Counted from the stretch's first letter, positions 36,502 through 45,785 are shown. The stretch is DNA of 64,000 bases from Bacteroidales bacterium (GCA_024401365.1 JAKSLE010000003.1:161013-225012); one strand, 5' to 3'. Notes: generated by a model not told the origin, from the letters alone. Program-made: numbers and translations.

Positions 36502-39500
36502 TTATTTATGTGCGTCTCCCATCACTGTCATGTATATATCCCTCAGCATCACCACCATCTTGTCTATGTCCATCTCCCCATTGAAGTACATCGATAACCT
36601 GCCTTTCTCTTCTTTCATCGATACTTTTCGCGGATTTTGCTGCATCCAGTTGATAATGCCAGCAAAAATAGGCGACTGGTAGAAGGCTGAGTTGGGATCG
36701 CTCACCAAGTGTAGTATCAACTTCGAGCGCTTGAGTATCAACTTCTCTACACCTATCTTCTGGGCTATTATCCTCACATCTACTATCTGTAACAACGCTT
36801 CTGCCGCCTGGGGTAGGGGACCAAAACGGTCTACCAACCGCGCCTTGAATGCCTCTATGGCTTCCGCGTTTTGCAGATTGTCTGCTTCTTTGTATAGCGA
36901 CATCCTCTCAGATATACTCTCTATATATGTCTGAGGGAATATGGCTTCTTCGTCTGTGTCTATCTGCGTGTCCGATACAAACATTAGTTGCCCCACTTCT
37001 ACAGTTCCTGCCTCTCCTTCTTCTTCTCCATTGCCTCGCTCGTTCTGGAATAGCTCTTTGTAGTCGTTCTGCTTTAGCTCTATCAGCGCTTCTTGGAGTA
37101 TCTTCTGATATGCCTCATAGCCTATGTCTGATATGAAGCCGCTTTGCTCAGCACCCAAAACATTGCCCGTGCCTCTTATGTCTAGGTCTTGCATGGCTAT
37201 GTTGAACCCACTGCCTAAGTCCGAGAACTCACCTATTATCTTTAGCCTCCTGCGCCCTTCTGCCGTCAACTGCGCTAGCGGCGGCGCAAAAAGATAGCAG
37301 TACGCCTTCTTGTTGCTTCGCCCTACACGGCCCCTCAACTGGTGTAGCTCACTCAACCCAAACATGTGGGCGTTGTTTATTATTATCGTGTTGGCATTCG
37401 GAATGTCCAACCCCGATTCTATAATCGTCGTGGCAAGTAGTACGTCATACTCCCCATCAATGAAATCTAGCATTATCGACTCTAGTTGCATGCCGTCCAT
37501 CTGCCCGTGCCCTACTACTGTCCTTACATCTGGCATCAACTTGGCTAGTACCCTCTGTAACTCCATCAGGTGGTTGATGCGGTTGTTGATTATAAATACC
37601 TGACCGCCTCTGTCTACCTCAAACTTGATGGCCTCACACATGGCTTCTTCACTGAATACTCGTACCTCCGTCTCTATAGGCTGCCTGTTCGATGGCGGCG
37701 TCTGTAGCACACTCAGATCCCTGGCGCCCATAAGCGAGAATTGTAGCGTGCGTGGTATAGGCGTAGCCGTCAACGTCAATGTGTCAACGTTGACTTTCAA
37801 CTCCTTGAGCTTCTCTTTTACCGCAACGCCAAATCGCTGCTCTTCGTCTATTATCAATAGCCCAAGGTCCTTAAATTCTACATCTTTGCCTATCAGCCTG
37901 TGCGTGCCTATTACTATGTTTACCGTCCCTTCTTTTACCCCCTTGAGCACACTTTTTATCTCCGATGTCTTCCTTAACCTCGATACGTATTCTATCGTGC
38001 ACGGGAAATCTTTTAAGCGTTGCCTGAAGGTGTTGTAATGCTGAAATGCCAATACCGTCGTAGGTACTAGTACCGCTACTTGCTTGTTGTCTGATACGGC
38101 CTTGAAAGCAGCTCGTATGGCAAGCTCTGTCTTGCCAAAACCTACGTCTCCACATACTAGCCTGTCCATCGGAGCCTTCTTCTCCATGTCTTTCTTTATG
38201 GCTTGCGTGGCTTTGTACTGGTCTGGCGTGTCTTCATATAGGAACGAGGCCTCAAGTTCTTGCTGCAGGAAGGTGTCTGGCGAAAAAGCATAGCCTTCTT
38301 CGTCTTTCCTCATCGCATATAGCTTGATGAGGTTCGCAGCTATGTCTTTTACGTGCTTCTTGGTCTTCTCTTTTAGATTGTCCCAGTACGATGAGCCTAA
38401 TTTCCTTATCTTGGGCTCTACTCCTTCTTTGCCTCTGTACTTGGATATCTTGTGGAGCGATTGTACATTTACTAGTATCATGTCATTGCCGTCAAAGGTC
38501 AATCGCACCGCCTCAAAGGTCCTCCCATTCACATTTTGCGATACTAGCCCGTTGAATATGGCTATGCCATGGTCTATGTGTACCACATAGTCGCCTACTT
38601 TCAACTGCGATAGCTCTCTTAGCGTTATGCTTTGCTGAGAGGCTCTCATCTTTTCGTTCCTTAACGCATATTTGTGGTACCTCTCAAATATCTGATGGTC
38701 TGTGTAGATGCATATCTTGGCACCCATATCCACAAATCCAGCATGGAGCGTCGTCTTTATCTCTGAGTATTTTAACTTCCTCTTCCTCTCTTTGAGTATC
38801 GCCCCAAGCCTCTCTAATTGCCTGCTGTTGTCCGATAGTATGTATACTTTGTAGTCGTCGGCCAACTTGTAGTATATGTCGTCTTCTAGTAAGTCAAAGT
38901 TTTTCTTGAACGATGGCTGTGGTAGAATGCTGAACCCTACTGCTCGCGCTCCTTCTGGTATGGCATGCGTGGGAGGCACCATCAGTAGCCTCTTCTTGCC
39001 GTCCATGGCTCTCTTCCACTCTTCTGCAGTTACAAAGTCGCTTATGTTTATCTTCTTGCTCGATTCGTCTGCTACGGCACTTAGCGATTTCGCTGCCGAT
39101 TGGGCTTGCTCATATACCTGGGCTACTAGGTCTGTCGTCATCTCGGGCTGCTCTACCCATAGCGCCGTGTCTTGTGGTAGGGCTTCTAATAGCGATACCC
39201 TGTTGCGCTTGGCAGCACTGCCCATACTTAGGTCTGGTACTATCAGTACCTCTTGTAGCTTGTCTACAGATAGCTGACTGTCTAGCTCAAATGTCCTTAT
39301 GGAGTCTACTTCGTCTCCAAAAAAGTCTATTCTGTATGGTATGTCCGAGGCAAATGAGAAAATATCTACTATACTGCCTCTTATACTGTACTGCCCTGGC
39401 TCATATACAAAGTCTACTCTCTCAAAGCCGTATTCTATAAGTACATCGGTCAGAAATTGTATCGAGATCTTCTCCCCACAGCACATCTTCAGAGTGTTCT

Positions 39501-39927
39501 CTTCTAATTCCGATGTGGCTATTACTTTTTCTGCCGCAGCTTGCGGATAGGTTACTACTATTACTTCTTTGCCTCCAAATAGCTGCGATACGGCTTCTGT
39601 CCTTAATTGTATGTTCTGAGCATCATAGCCGTCTGCCGATGGCCTGTGCTTAAATGACGAGGGTAGCAGATATACCTTGTCTTCTCCTAATATCTTGCTT
39701 AAGTCATGATACAGATATGGCGCATCGTCTCGCTCCGAACATACTACTACGCCTCTCTTGAATACCGATGCTATTACTAGAGCCCTGGCCGAGTAACTGA
39801 GCCCTCGTAGATATAGCGCCTCTGGCCCATCTCCCTTCTCTCCGAGAAATGTGCCTACTTGCGCTACTCTCGCATCTCCCTTGTATAGCGATAGTAGTAT
39901 GTCTGCCTGCGTTTCTGCCTTCTGCAT
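36502..39927 (-). CDS. mfd: Transcription-repair coupling factor Mfd
   Basis: An 1141-residue ATP-dependent translocase that removes stalled RNA polymerase and recruits UvrA. N-terminal UvrB-like module, CarD-like RNA-polymerase interaction domain (about 440-510, LSQLKVGDYVVHIDHGIAIFNGL), RecG-like helicase core with Walker A GDVGFGKTE (about 590), DEEQRFGV, TATPIPRTLQFSL and RVGRSNKKAYCYL, and a C-terminal TRCF domain. No promoter is obvious just upstream. Length and domains are normal for Bacteroidetes. Confidence 0.96.
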   Translation of the reverse strand: MQKAETQADILLSLYKGDARVAQVGTFLGEKGDGPEALYLRGLSYSARALVIASVFKRGVVVCSERDDAPYLYHDLSKILGEDKVYLLPSSFKHRPSADGYDAQNIQLRTEAVSQLFGGKEVIVVTYPQAAAEKVIATSELEENTLKMCCGEKISIQFLTDVLIEYGFERVDFVYEPGQYSIRGSIVDIFSFASDIPYRIDFFGDEVDSIRTFELDSQLSVDKLQEVLIVPDLSMGSAAKRNRVSLLEALPQDTALWVEQPEMTTDLVAQVYEQAQSAAKSLSAVADESSKKINISDFVTAEEWKRAMDGKKRLLMVPPTHAIPEGARAVGFSILPQPSFKKNFDLLEDDIYYKLADDYKVYILSDNSRQLERLGAILKERKRKLKYSEIKTTLHAGFVDMGAKICIYTDHQIFERYHKYALRNEKMRASQQSITLRELSQLKVGDYVVHIDHGIAIFNGLVSQNVNGRTFEAVRLTFDGNDMILVNVQSLHKISKYRGKEGVEPKIRKLGSSYWDNLKEKTKKHVKDIAANLIKLYAMRKDEEGYAFSPDTFLQQELEASFLYEDTPDQYKATQAIKKDMEKKAPMDRLVCGDVGFGKTELAIRAAFKAVSDNKQVAVLVPTTVLAFQHYNTFRQRLKDFPCTIEYVSRLRKTSEIKSVLKGVKEGTVNIVIGTHRLIGKDVEFKDLGLLIIDEEQRFGVAVKEKLKELKVNVDTLTLTATPIPRTLQFSLMGARDLSVLQTPPSNRQPIETEVRVFSEEAMCEAIKFEVDRGGQVFIINNRINHLMELQRVLAKLMPDVRTVVGHGQMDGMQLESIMLDFIDGEYDVLLATTIIESGLDIPNANTIIINNAHMFGLSELHQLRGRVGRSNKKAYCYLFAPPLAQLTAEGRRRLKIIGEFSDLGSGFNIAMQDLDIRGTGNVLGAEQSGFISDIGYEAYQKILQEALIELKQNDYKELFQNERGNGEEEGEAGTVEVGQLMFVSDTQIDTDEEAIFPQTYIESISERMSLYKEADNLQNAEAIEAFKARLVDRFGPLPQAAEALLQIVDVRIIAQKIGVEKLILKRSKLILHLVSDPNSAFYQSPIFAGIINWMQQNPRKVSMKEEKGRLSMYFNGEMDIDKMVVMLRDIYMTVMGDAHK

Positions 39928-39954
39928 ATGAATATTGTCCCTCTTTGCACAAAA

Positions 39955-39982
39955 ACAGAGGCCACCAATCGGTAGCCTCTGT
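39955..39982 (-). terminator. Terminator of ppiD
   Basis: A 12-base stem ACAGAGGCTACC / GGTGGCCTCTGT (minus strand, one T-G wobble) with a 4-base loop, followed by a T run. It lies between ppiD and mfd. Confidence 0.85.
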
Positions 39983-40012
39983 CATATCTTTGTCTGCTAG
40001 TCGGTTATTCGA

Positions 40013-42064
40013 TTAGTAGAACTTTATTCTGTTGTCTTCTGTGTCAACATCCATGATAACCTGGTATGCATAGTTGGCAAATGCATTCGCCTGCTGCGCA
40101 TTGTTTGCCTCTGTAGCCGCTGGGTTAGCATTGAACTGGTTGACTGTGTAGATGTATGCTGCGTTCTGACCGCGAACTACACCCGACTGTGCCTTCTCTG
40201 TAGCTGCCAAGATGCTGCCTACGAGCGCTGGCTCATAACCTGCACCTGTAACTGAGTTGATTGCAAAGTTAACGTTCGATGCCGAGTCTACCTTGGCATT
40301 GTACTTCTCTGCTATCTGCTCAAGTGAGAGACCCTTAACTGCTGCTGCTATAGCCTCAGCTTTCTTGTCCTTCAAAATGTCGTTGGTAATTACTGGCTCC
40401 AAATCCTCAATCTTGGCATAGCCCTTCTTCTGCTGCTTAACGAGAACTGCTATCACAAACTCATCGCCAATCTCAAAGAGCTCCGATACTTCGTCAACCT
40501 TCGCCTTGAATGCCCACTTCACAAGGTCACGAGCACCACGGAGATTGTTTACATTGTATGCGTTCGAACGGATATTGTTGCCATATCTCTTTACCAAGTT
40601 CATTGTGTCTATCGCAGCCTCAAATGCAGCACGCTTGATGTAACGTGTAGCAAATGTCTGCGCATCAGAGTATACTGCCTGATGTGTCTGTGTGCTGTAC
40701 TCAATAGCCTTGTCTATTGTAGCAAAGTCAAATTTCTTCTTGGCTACACCCTTGTCCTGAATCTTGATGATGTGTACACCATACTGCGACTCTACCTTTA
40801 CAATGTCTCCCTTGGCTCCTGCAAAACATGCCTCGTTGAACTCTGGTACCATGTCGCCATCGCTGAACCAACCAAGGTCACCACCATTGACTGCCGAGCC
40901 TGGATCTTCTGAGTATTGACGTGCCATCTCTGCAAAGTTCGCACCCTTCTTAGCTGCTGCCAAAAGACTGTCTGCCTTTGTAATGTCACTGCGGAGAAGT
41001 ATATGCGCTGCCTTTACTGTGTCTGGACGGTTTGTAATCGATACCAAACGGCTGATCTTGAATGAGTCACCGTCACGGTATGGACCAAATACCTCACCTT
41101 CTTGTGCTGTAGCTGCTACTGCTGCAAGCGCCGATGGAAGCTGTGCCTCTGCAAGGAATCGCTGACCAGCAGGATTCTGCGAGTTCATCTGTGCGTATGA
41201 GTGCGCATCTTCTGCTGCCTTGAAGTCTGCCGCCATGTCGGCTACCGACTTTCTTACTGCCTCTATATCTTCTTCTGTAGCTACTACAGGGAATGTGATG
41301 TACTCTATGTCGCGTGTCTCGTCTACCTTGTAGTTCTCAATGTTCTGCTTGAACATCTTCTCGATCTCCGACTTCTTTACTACTATCGCAGAGTCTGGAA
41401 TTGCTGAGTAACGTACTCCTACAAACGATACGTCAGCTGTCTTGCCTCTGAGTGCTGCCTCAGCCTCTTTCTCTGCCTTTGTTGTGTACAATCCCTTCGC
41501 AAGAGCTGTCATGTACTTCTCACTCTCACGGTTGCGTACCATGTTGCTCTTTACATTGTCCCAGATAACAAGTGTGCCTGGCTGCAACTGCTGTGGATCT
41601 GTTGTCTCTACAACCTGAACAAAGTTCATTGCTGCTGCCTTGTCATACATGCCTGTATTAGGATCCGAGAAGAAGTTGCGCATCATTGGCGAAATGTGGT
41701 TGCCTGCTACCATGTCAAGAACCTCAGCTGCCGATACCTCAACACCTGCTTTCTCATATACCTTTGCAAGTACCTTGTCGCTAATCATCTGACGCCATAC
41801 CCCCTCACGAAGCTGGTTCTGTATGTCGTCTGTAAGCGATACACCTTGAGTCAATTTGTAGAACTGCTCCTGGTTCTCGCGCTCTCTCTCATACTCCTGT
41901 ACCTTGATCTTCTCGCCGTTTACCGAACCGAGAACATCATTCTCCTGGAAAATGTTGTTGCCACCATTGAACAAGTCACCAAGTATAAACGCCAAAAGCG
42001 CTACAAAGATGATGACCGCCAAAAATACGCCAGCCTTGCTGCGTAATGCTTGAATAGTTGCCAT
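40013..42064 (-). CDS. ppiD: PpiD-like periplasmic peptidyl-prolyl isomerase/chaperone
   Basis: A 683-residue protein anchored by one N-terminal helix (VFLAVIIFVALLAFILGDLF, about 12-31), a SurA_N-like chaperone part (about 45-230), one parvulin domain (about 345-440, AAHILLRSDITKADSLLAAAKKGANFAEMARQYSEDPGSAVNGGDLGWF) and a C-terminal chaperone part. Helps folding of exported proteins at the outer face of the inner membrane. Family assignment firm; the exact client set is unknown. Confidence 0.9.
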   Translation of the reverse strand: MATIQALRSKAGVFLAVIIFVALLAFILGDLFNGGNNIFQENDVLGSVNGEKIKVQEYERERENQEQFYKLTQGVSLTDDIQNQLREGVWRQMISDKVLAKVYEKAGVEVSAAEVLDMVAGNHISPMMRNFFSDPNTGMYDKAAAMNFVQVVETTDPQQLQPGTLVIWDNVKSNMVRNRESEKYMTALAKGLYTTKAEKEAEAALRGKTADVSFVGVRYSAIPDSAIVVKKSEIEKMFKQNIENYKVDETRDIEYITFPVVATEEDIEAVRKSVADMAADFKAAEDAHSYAQMNSQNPAGQRFLAEAQLPSALAAVAATAQEGEVFGPYRDGDSFKISRLVSITNRPDTVKAAHILLRSDITKADSLLAAAKKGANFAEMARQYSEDPGSAVNGGDLGWFSDGDMVPEFNEACFAGAKGDIVKVESQYGVHIIKIQDKGVAKKKFDFATIDKAIEYSTQTHQAVYSDAQTFATRYIKRAAFEAAIDTMNLVKRYGNNIRSNAYNVNNLRGARDLVKWAFKAKVDEVSELFEIGDEFVIAVLVKQQKKGYAKIEDLEPVITNDILKDKKAEAIAAAVKGLSLEQIAEKYNAKVDSASNVNFAINSVTGAGYEPALVGSILAATEKAQSGVVRGQNAAYIYTVNQFNANPAATEANNAQQANAFANYAYQVIMDVDTEDNRIKFY

Positions 42065-42110
42065 ATTTATTGTATTCTATAACTTACTGTTTGATTACTC
42101 TTTTGGGGCG

Positions 42111-42118
42111 CAAAGTTA
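42111..42118 (-). promoter_or_regulatory. -7 element of ppiD
   Basis: Minus-strand TAACTTTG matches TAnnTTTG, 46 bases before the ppiD start. Confidence 0.55.
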
Positions 42119-42219
42119 ACAAATTTTTTCAAACTAAGACACAAAACCTCAAAAAGAGTGGTCGCCTCTTCATTTTTTGTATACCTATATATATGTATGT
42201 GCTCTCAATTCTCATTTTT

Positions 42220-42305
42220 TGCGAGCAACCTTATATCTCTTTTGTATCTCACTTGTACCACGCTTGTGTCTCATTCATACTTCCTGGTAGCTTCTTCATA
42301 GCTTC
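42220..42305 (+). repeat. Array A3: constant element plus seven 11-base units
   Basis: TGCGAGCAA (42220..42228, preceded by a T run) is followed without a gap by CCTTATATCTC, TTTTGTATCTC, ACTTGTACCAC, GCTTGTGTCTC, ATTCATACTTC, CTGGTAGCTTC and TTCATAGCTTC. Position 11 is C in all seven, position 10 is T in six. The following 55 bases stay pyrimidine-rich but lose the phase. This is the clearest member of the family. Confidence 0.88.
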
Positions 42306-42497
42306 CGTGCTTCTTTTGCCTCCTCTTGTCTTGCCTCTTCCGCCTGCCTGCTTCTCTCATCTTTTCTCTTATATATATAGGTGTAGCCTATCTCTATATA
42401 TAGGTATGGTCTCCATATATTGTTTCTCATGAAAATTTTTCAAAACAATATTCTGACATATCCAACTTTGGCACGCAATTTGTAAATACTCATATCG

Positions 42498-42519
42498 TCG
42501 GCATCTTACTCGATGCCGA
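42498..42519. other. Isolated hairpin, possible small RNA end
   Basis: An 8-base stem TCGGCATC / GATGCCGA with a 6-base loop, and a T run about 15 bases later. A near-consensus -7 element (CAACTTTG) lies upstream at about 42464. No gene reads into it on the plus strand. A small RNA of about 70 bases is possible but unproven. Confidence 0.25.
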
Positions 42520-42686
42520 TAACGTTCTTTGAATTTTTTCATAGGTCGCGCAACCTTCTGTTCGCCTCGTGCGTAATAGACCGCAAAAGCGACTGCCAGT
42601 CGTCAGTGCTTTCCATAGTTAATGCCGCAAATGAAACTTTTTTGCAAAAAGTGATTAAATTGCTTGCATAGTTCAAAAATAGTATC

Positions 42687-42694
42687 TAAATTTG
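42687..42694 (+). promoter_or_regulatory. -7 element with a long leader to the coiled-coil lipoprotein gene
   Basis: TAAATTTG matches TAnnTTTG. The predicted leader to the ATG at 42950 is about 250 bases and includes a run of nine G at 42767..42775 and short inverted and direct repeats. A weaker element (TACGTTTT) lies about 30 bases before the ATG and could be a second promoter. Confidence 0.5.
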
Positions 42695-42766
42695 CAACAT
42701 TGATTAATAAGACTAACGATTGATTAAAACACGACCGATGGGTTACAACGGGAATTAAGAGAAATA

Positions 42767-42775
42767 GGGGGGGGG
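42767..42775. repeat. Homopolymer run of nine G
   Basis: Nine consecutive G in the leader between the promoter and the ATG of the lipoprotein gene, in otherwise A/T-rich DNA. Runs of this length can change by slippage. Confidence 0.9.
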
Positions 42776-42949
42776 CAACCCTTTCGAAGATTCATGAATT
42801 CCATTAACAACAATGAACATGAATTCCCTATGTCTTTCTTTCTTTGTTCAGATGGTCAAAACCAAACCAATCCGGTTTGACTTATTAAGCTCATTAATAG
42901 AGAATAGACAATTTATACGTTTTACTAAATTAAATTAAAAAGTAAGAAC

Positions 42950-44869
42950 ATGAAAAGAAATTTCGTGTATCTGTCATTCGCTGCAGTAGCAGCTATGACA
43001 TGTTTCACTAGCTGTATCGACAATGAGGAGCCAGCTAGCGTAGCAAACCTTCGTGACGCTGCAGCTATTAAGCTCAAGGCTGAGGCTAACAAGCTCGATA
43101 TGGAGGCTCTCGTAGAGAAGGCTAATGCTGCTTACCGCGATGCTGAGACAGCAGTTCAAAACGAGTTGGCTGCTCAGGAAGCTGTTAATACAGCTATAGC
43201 TAAGCTTAACCTCGCTATCGCAGAGGCTGCTAACGAGAACGAGAAGGCTGCTGCAGTAGAGGCTGCAAAGGCTGCTTTGGTTGACGCTCAGGCAAATACA
43301 GCTGCTTCGCAGGCTGCTTTGGAAGGTGCTCTCGCTGCTCTCGACAAGGCAGAGAAGGATGCTATCGTAACAAAGGATAACAATAAGGTAATCTTGGAGA
43401 GCGGTCTCCAGACAGCTCTCTACGGTACAGATGGTGCTTACACAAAGTACATCGCAGCTGAGAAGGCAGTTCTCACATCTCAGAAGGCAGTTATCGAGGC
43501 AGAGTTCGCTCTCGCTGACGCTAAGTTGAATCCTAAGACAACTGCGTCAACTCCTAAGGCTATCGCAACTCTTCTCGCTGAGAAGCAGACAGCTCTCAAG
43601 GCAGCTGAGAAGAACCTCGCTGACGCTAAGGAGATCGGTACAGATGCTAACGCTATCGCTGCTAAGTGCGACGAGATCAAGACAGAGGTTGCTAAGCTCG
43701 ACGTTAAGATCGCTGTAGCTGCTGCAGAGTTGAAGGATCTCGACAATCAGATCGATGCTGCTAAGGATAAGGTAGCTGCAGAGGCTCTCGCTGTTAAGAC
43801 AGCTTGGAATAAGGCTGATCAGGAGTACAAGGATGCTCAGCAGGAAATTGATGATAAGATTGCCGACGACGCTAAGATGTATTTGGCTCCAGCTAAGAAT
43901 ATCGCTCTTAAGAATAAGTACGATTGGGAGAATCAGCAGGTTTCAAGCCTTCTTTCATTCGATATCGCTGATGCTGATGCTTCTATGGCTAAGTCTATTG
44001 CTGACAATACAAAGGTTGGCGATACATACGTATTCTCATACACAGGTACTGATGTAAAGGGTGGTAAGTTGACAGTAAACGACCTCTTCAAGCATCACGT
44101 AACAAACAGCGCTGTGTATTACAAGTCTTCTCCTACAGTTTCTATCAACTGGAAGGTTACAGGTCAGGGTTCTGATGGTGTTGATATATGGACAGCTACA
44201 ACAGGTGCGATTAACGTTCTTAACACATTGTCTACTATCTCATCTATCAATGATGCTATCGACAAGGTACGTACAGATGCATTCGTAGATAACTTTGACA
44301 AGAATCTCGATAAGGCTGAGTCTCTCGCAACTACAAAGTACAACGAGGAGAGTGCTACACGTCTTCAAAATCTCAAGTCTCAGAAGCAGGCTTCTGTCGT
44401 AGCTCAGAAGGCTGCAACAAAGGAGGCTGACGACAAGATCAAGGAGACAATGAACGGTCTTTCAACATCTTCTGCTGACAATGCTTTCGTTAAGGCTGCT
44501 GTTAAGGATTCTGCAGTTGAGGAGCTTGCTGATAAGAAGGCAGACAAGGCAGCTGAGAAGAAGTCTATCGAGGCTCAGAAGACAGCTCTCAACGGTCTTA
44601 AGGGTGCTTACGAGGCTAACCTTACAACAGTTGGTGGTGAGACAATTTCTTCACTCACAGAGGCTGGTCTTGCTAAGATTATCGACAAGCTCGAGGCTGC
44701 TGTACGCGACGCTAAGGTAGCTGTAGAGGAAGTTGAGAACGGTCAGTACGATTCAGTTGCTGCTGCTGAGAAGACTCTCGCTGAGGCTAAGCTCGATCTC
44801 CAGGAGAAAGAGGCTAAGCGTGACGAGGCTAAGAAGGTATACGAGGCAACTGTTGAGGCTTACAAGTAA
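42950..44869 (+). CDS. Ala/Lys-rich coiled-coil lipoprotein
   Basis: A 639-residue lipoprotein: signal peptide with lipobox Cys in MTCFTSCIDNEE (about residue 23), a long heptad-like Ala/Glu/Lys coiled coil (about 40-310), a non-coiled domain (about 315-440, KNKYDWENQQVSSLLSF, KVGDTYVFSYTGTDVKGG, SPTVSINWKVTGQGSDG), and a second coiled coil (about 450-639). Codons are strongly restricted (Ala GCT, Lys AAG, Thr ACA, Leu CTC), unlike the neighbouring genes, which suggests very high expression. The two coiled coils could fold back on each other to make a rod tipped by the middle domain. Function unknown; 30 bases upstream of an outer-membrane barrel gene. Confidence 0.82.
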   Translation: MKRNFVYLSFAAVAAMTCFTSCIDNEEPASVANLRDAAAIKLKAEANKLDMEALVEKANAAYRDAETAVQNELAAQEAVNTAIAKLNLAIAEAANENEKAAAVEAAKAALVDAQANTAASQAALEGALAALDKAEKDAIVTKDNNKVILESGLQTALYGTDGAYTKYIAAEKAVLTSQKAVIEAEFALADAKLNPKTTASTPKAIATLLAEKQTALKAAEKNLADAKEIGTDANAIAAKCDEIKTEVAKLDVKIAVAAAELKDLDNQIDAAKDKVAAEALAVKTAWNKADQEYKDAQQEIDDKIADDAKMYLAPAKNIALKNKYDWENQQVSSLLSFDIADADASMAKSIADNTKVGDTYVFSYTGTDVKGGKLTVNDLFKHHVTNSAVYYKSSPTVSINWKVTGQGSDGVDIWTATTGAINVLNTLSTISSINDAIDKVRTDAFVDNFDKNLDKAESLATTKYNEESATRLQNLKSQKQASVVAQKAATKEADDKIKETMNGLSTSSADNAFVKAAVKDSAVEELADKKADKAAEKKSIEAQKTALNGLKGAYEANLTTVGGETISSLTEAGLAKIIDKLEAAVRDAKVAVEEVENGQYDSVAAAEKTLAEAKLDLQEKEAKRDEAKKVYEATVEAYK

Positions 44870-44899
44870 TCTAACGTTAGCTTAATTAAGACGATTTTA

Positions 44900-45721
44900 A
44901 TGAAACGTATAAGCAAAGTCCTATCACTCCTATTCCTTGCCGTAGCGCCTTGCGCTATGGCACAGGAGGCTGGAAATATCGAGGTCTCGCTTGTACTTGG
45001 TAACAGTACAATGTTCCAACAGTCTAATCAGGACATGTACTTGCTCCCTAAGTACGACAATACAAGCGCGACTCCAGGTACTGGATTGGGCAATGCGTAC
45101 AGCTCACAGTCAAGTGATCCAGGTTTGTACCTCAACCTCTCTGAGGTAGGCTCAAACAACATCTTGAACGTGGCTGGTATACAGGGTCGCTACTTCTTGG
45201 CTCCTAACATCGATGTTAACTTGATGTTCGCTATGAATATCAACGCTACTCCTTCTAAGGACTACATCGAGGGTGTTGACGAGTCAAGCCCACTAGCAAT
45301 CCCAGCGCAGCGCTACATCCAAGGTCGTCTGCAATCGAACCTTCAGTTCAACGTGGGTGGTGACTACCACTTCCATGTTGGCAAGAATAACAACCTTAAC
45401 GCCTATGCGGGTGCTAACGTAGGTTATCAGTTGGGTCGTATTCAGACTACCACTCCTTACACAGGTAATCAAACAGGTGAAGATGTTAAATACAGGGTTC
45501 AGAGCCAGGCAGGTCAGGTAATGGGCATTCAGGCCGCTATCGTAGGCGGTATCGCTGCTCAGACTAACTGCGGTCTCGTAATCGGTATCGAGGTTTCTCC
45601 AGTTGCTTACCAGTACAGCGTATATCAGGTTGGCCCAACAGGCTTCCAGACATACAAGGCAAATCATCACGCTCTTAAGTTCCTCTCGAACCCTTGCCTT
45701 AAGCTCGGTTTCAGATTCTAA
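44900..45721 (+). CDS. Outer-membrane beta-barrel-like protein paired with the coiled-coil lipoprotein
   Basis: A 273-residue protein with signal peptide (RISKVLSLLFLAVAPCAMAQ), repeated amphipathic strands (for example IQGRYFLAPNIDVNLMFAMNI and YHFHVGKNNNLNAYAGANVGYQLG) and a final strand CLKLGFRF. I cannot assign a family. Same operon as the coiled-coil lipoprotein, followed by a terminator; a two-part surface complex is a reasonable guess. Confidence 0.78.
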   Translation: MKRISKVLSLLFLAVAPCAMAQEAGNIEVSLVLGNSTMFQQSNQDMYLLPKYDNTSATPGTGLGNAYSSQSSDPGLYLNLSEVGSNNILNVAGIQGRYFLAPNIDVNLMFAMNINATPSKDYIEGVDESSPLAIPAQRYIQGRLQSNLQFNVGGDYHFHVGKNNNLNAYAGANVGYQLGRIQTTTPYTGNQTGEDVKYRVQSQAGQVMGIQAAIVGGIAAQTNCGLVIGIEVSPVAYQYSVYQVGPTGFQTYKANHHALKFLSNPCLKLGFRF

Positions 45722-45744
45722 AAAGCTGATGATCCAATATCCAC

Positions 45745-45785
45745 AACGCATCTCCCCTCCAGGAGGTGCGTTGTTCTTTTTCTCT
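45745..45785 (+). terminator. Terminator of the lipoprotein/barrel operon
   Basis: An 11-base stem AACGCATCTCC / GGAGGTGCGTT (one T-G wobble) followed by a T-rich stretch. Confidence 0.85.

Larger units (their letters stand above)
42065..42949. other. 885-base gene-free region
   Basis: No credible gene. From left to right it holds the ppiD promoter (42111..42118, minus), the constant element and 11-base array A3 (42220..42305) with a pyrimidine-rich tail to about 42360, short TATATATAGG repeats to about 42415, an isolated hairpin (42498..42519), a -7 element for the lipoprotein gene (42687..42694), a run of nine G (42767..42775), two CATGAATTCC direct repeats near 42791 and 42828, and an A/T-rich leader up to the ATG at 42950. 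Confidence 0.8.

Noticed and set aside
42129-42215. 28-codon minus-strand frame between array A3 and ppiD
   Set aside because: It ends before the ppiD promoter, has no ribosome-binding signal and no support beyond an ATG.
42058-42432. 124-codon plus-strand frame in the gene-free region
   Set aside because: It begins in the ppiD start codon region and runs through the ppiD promoter and array A3; the hydrophobic make-up comes from T-rich DNA.
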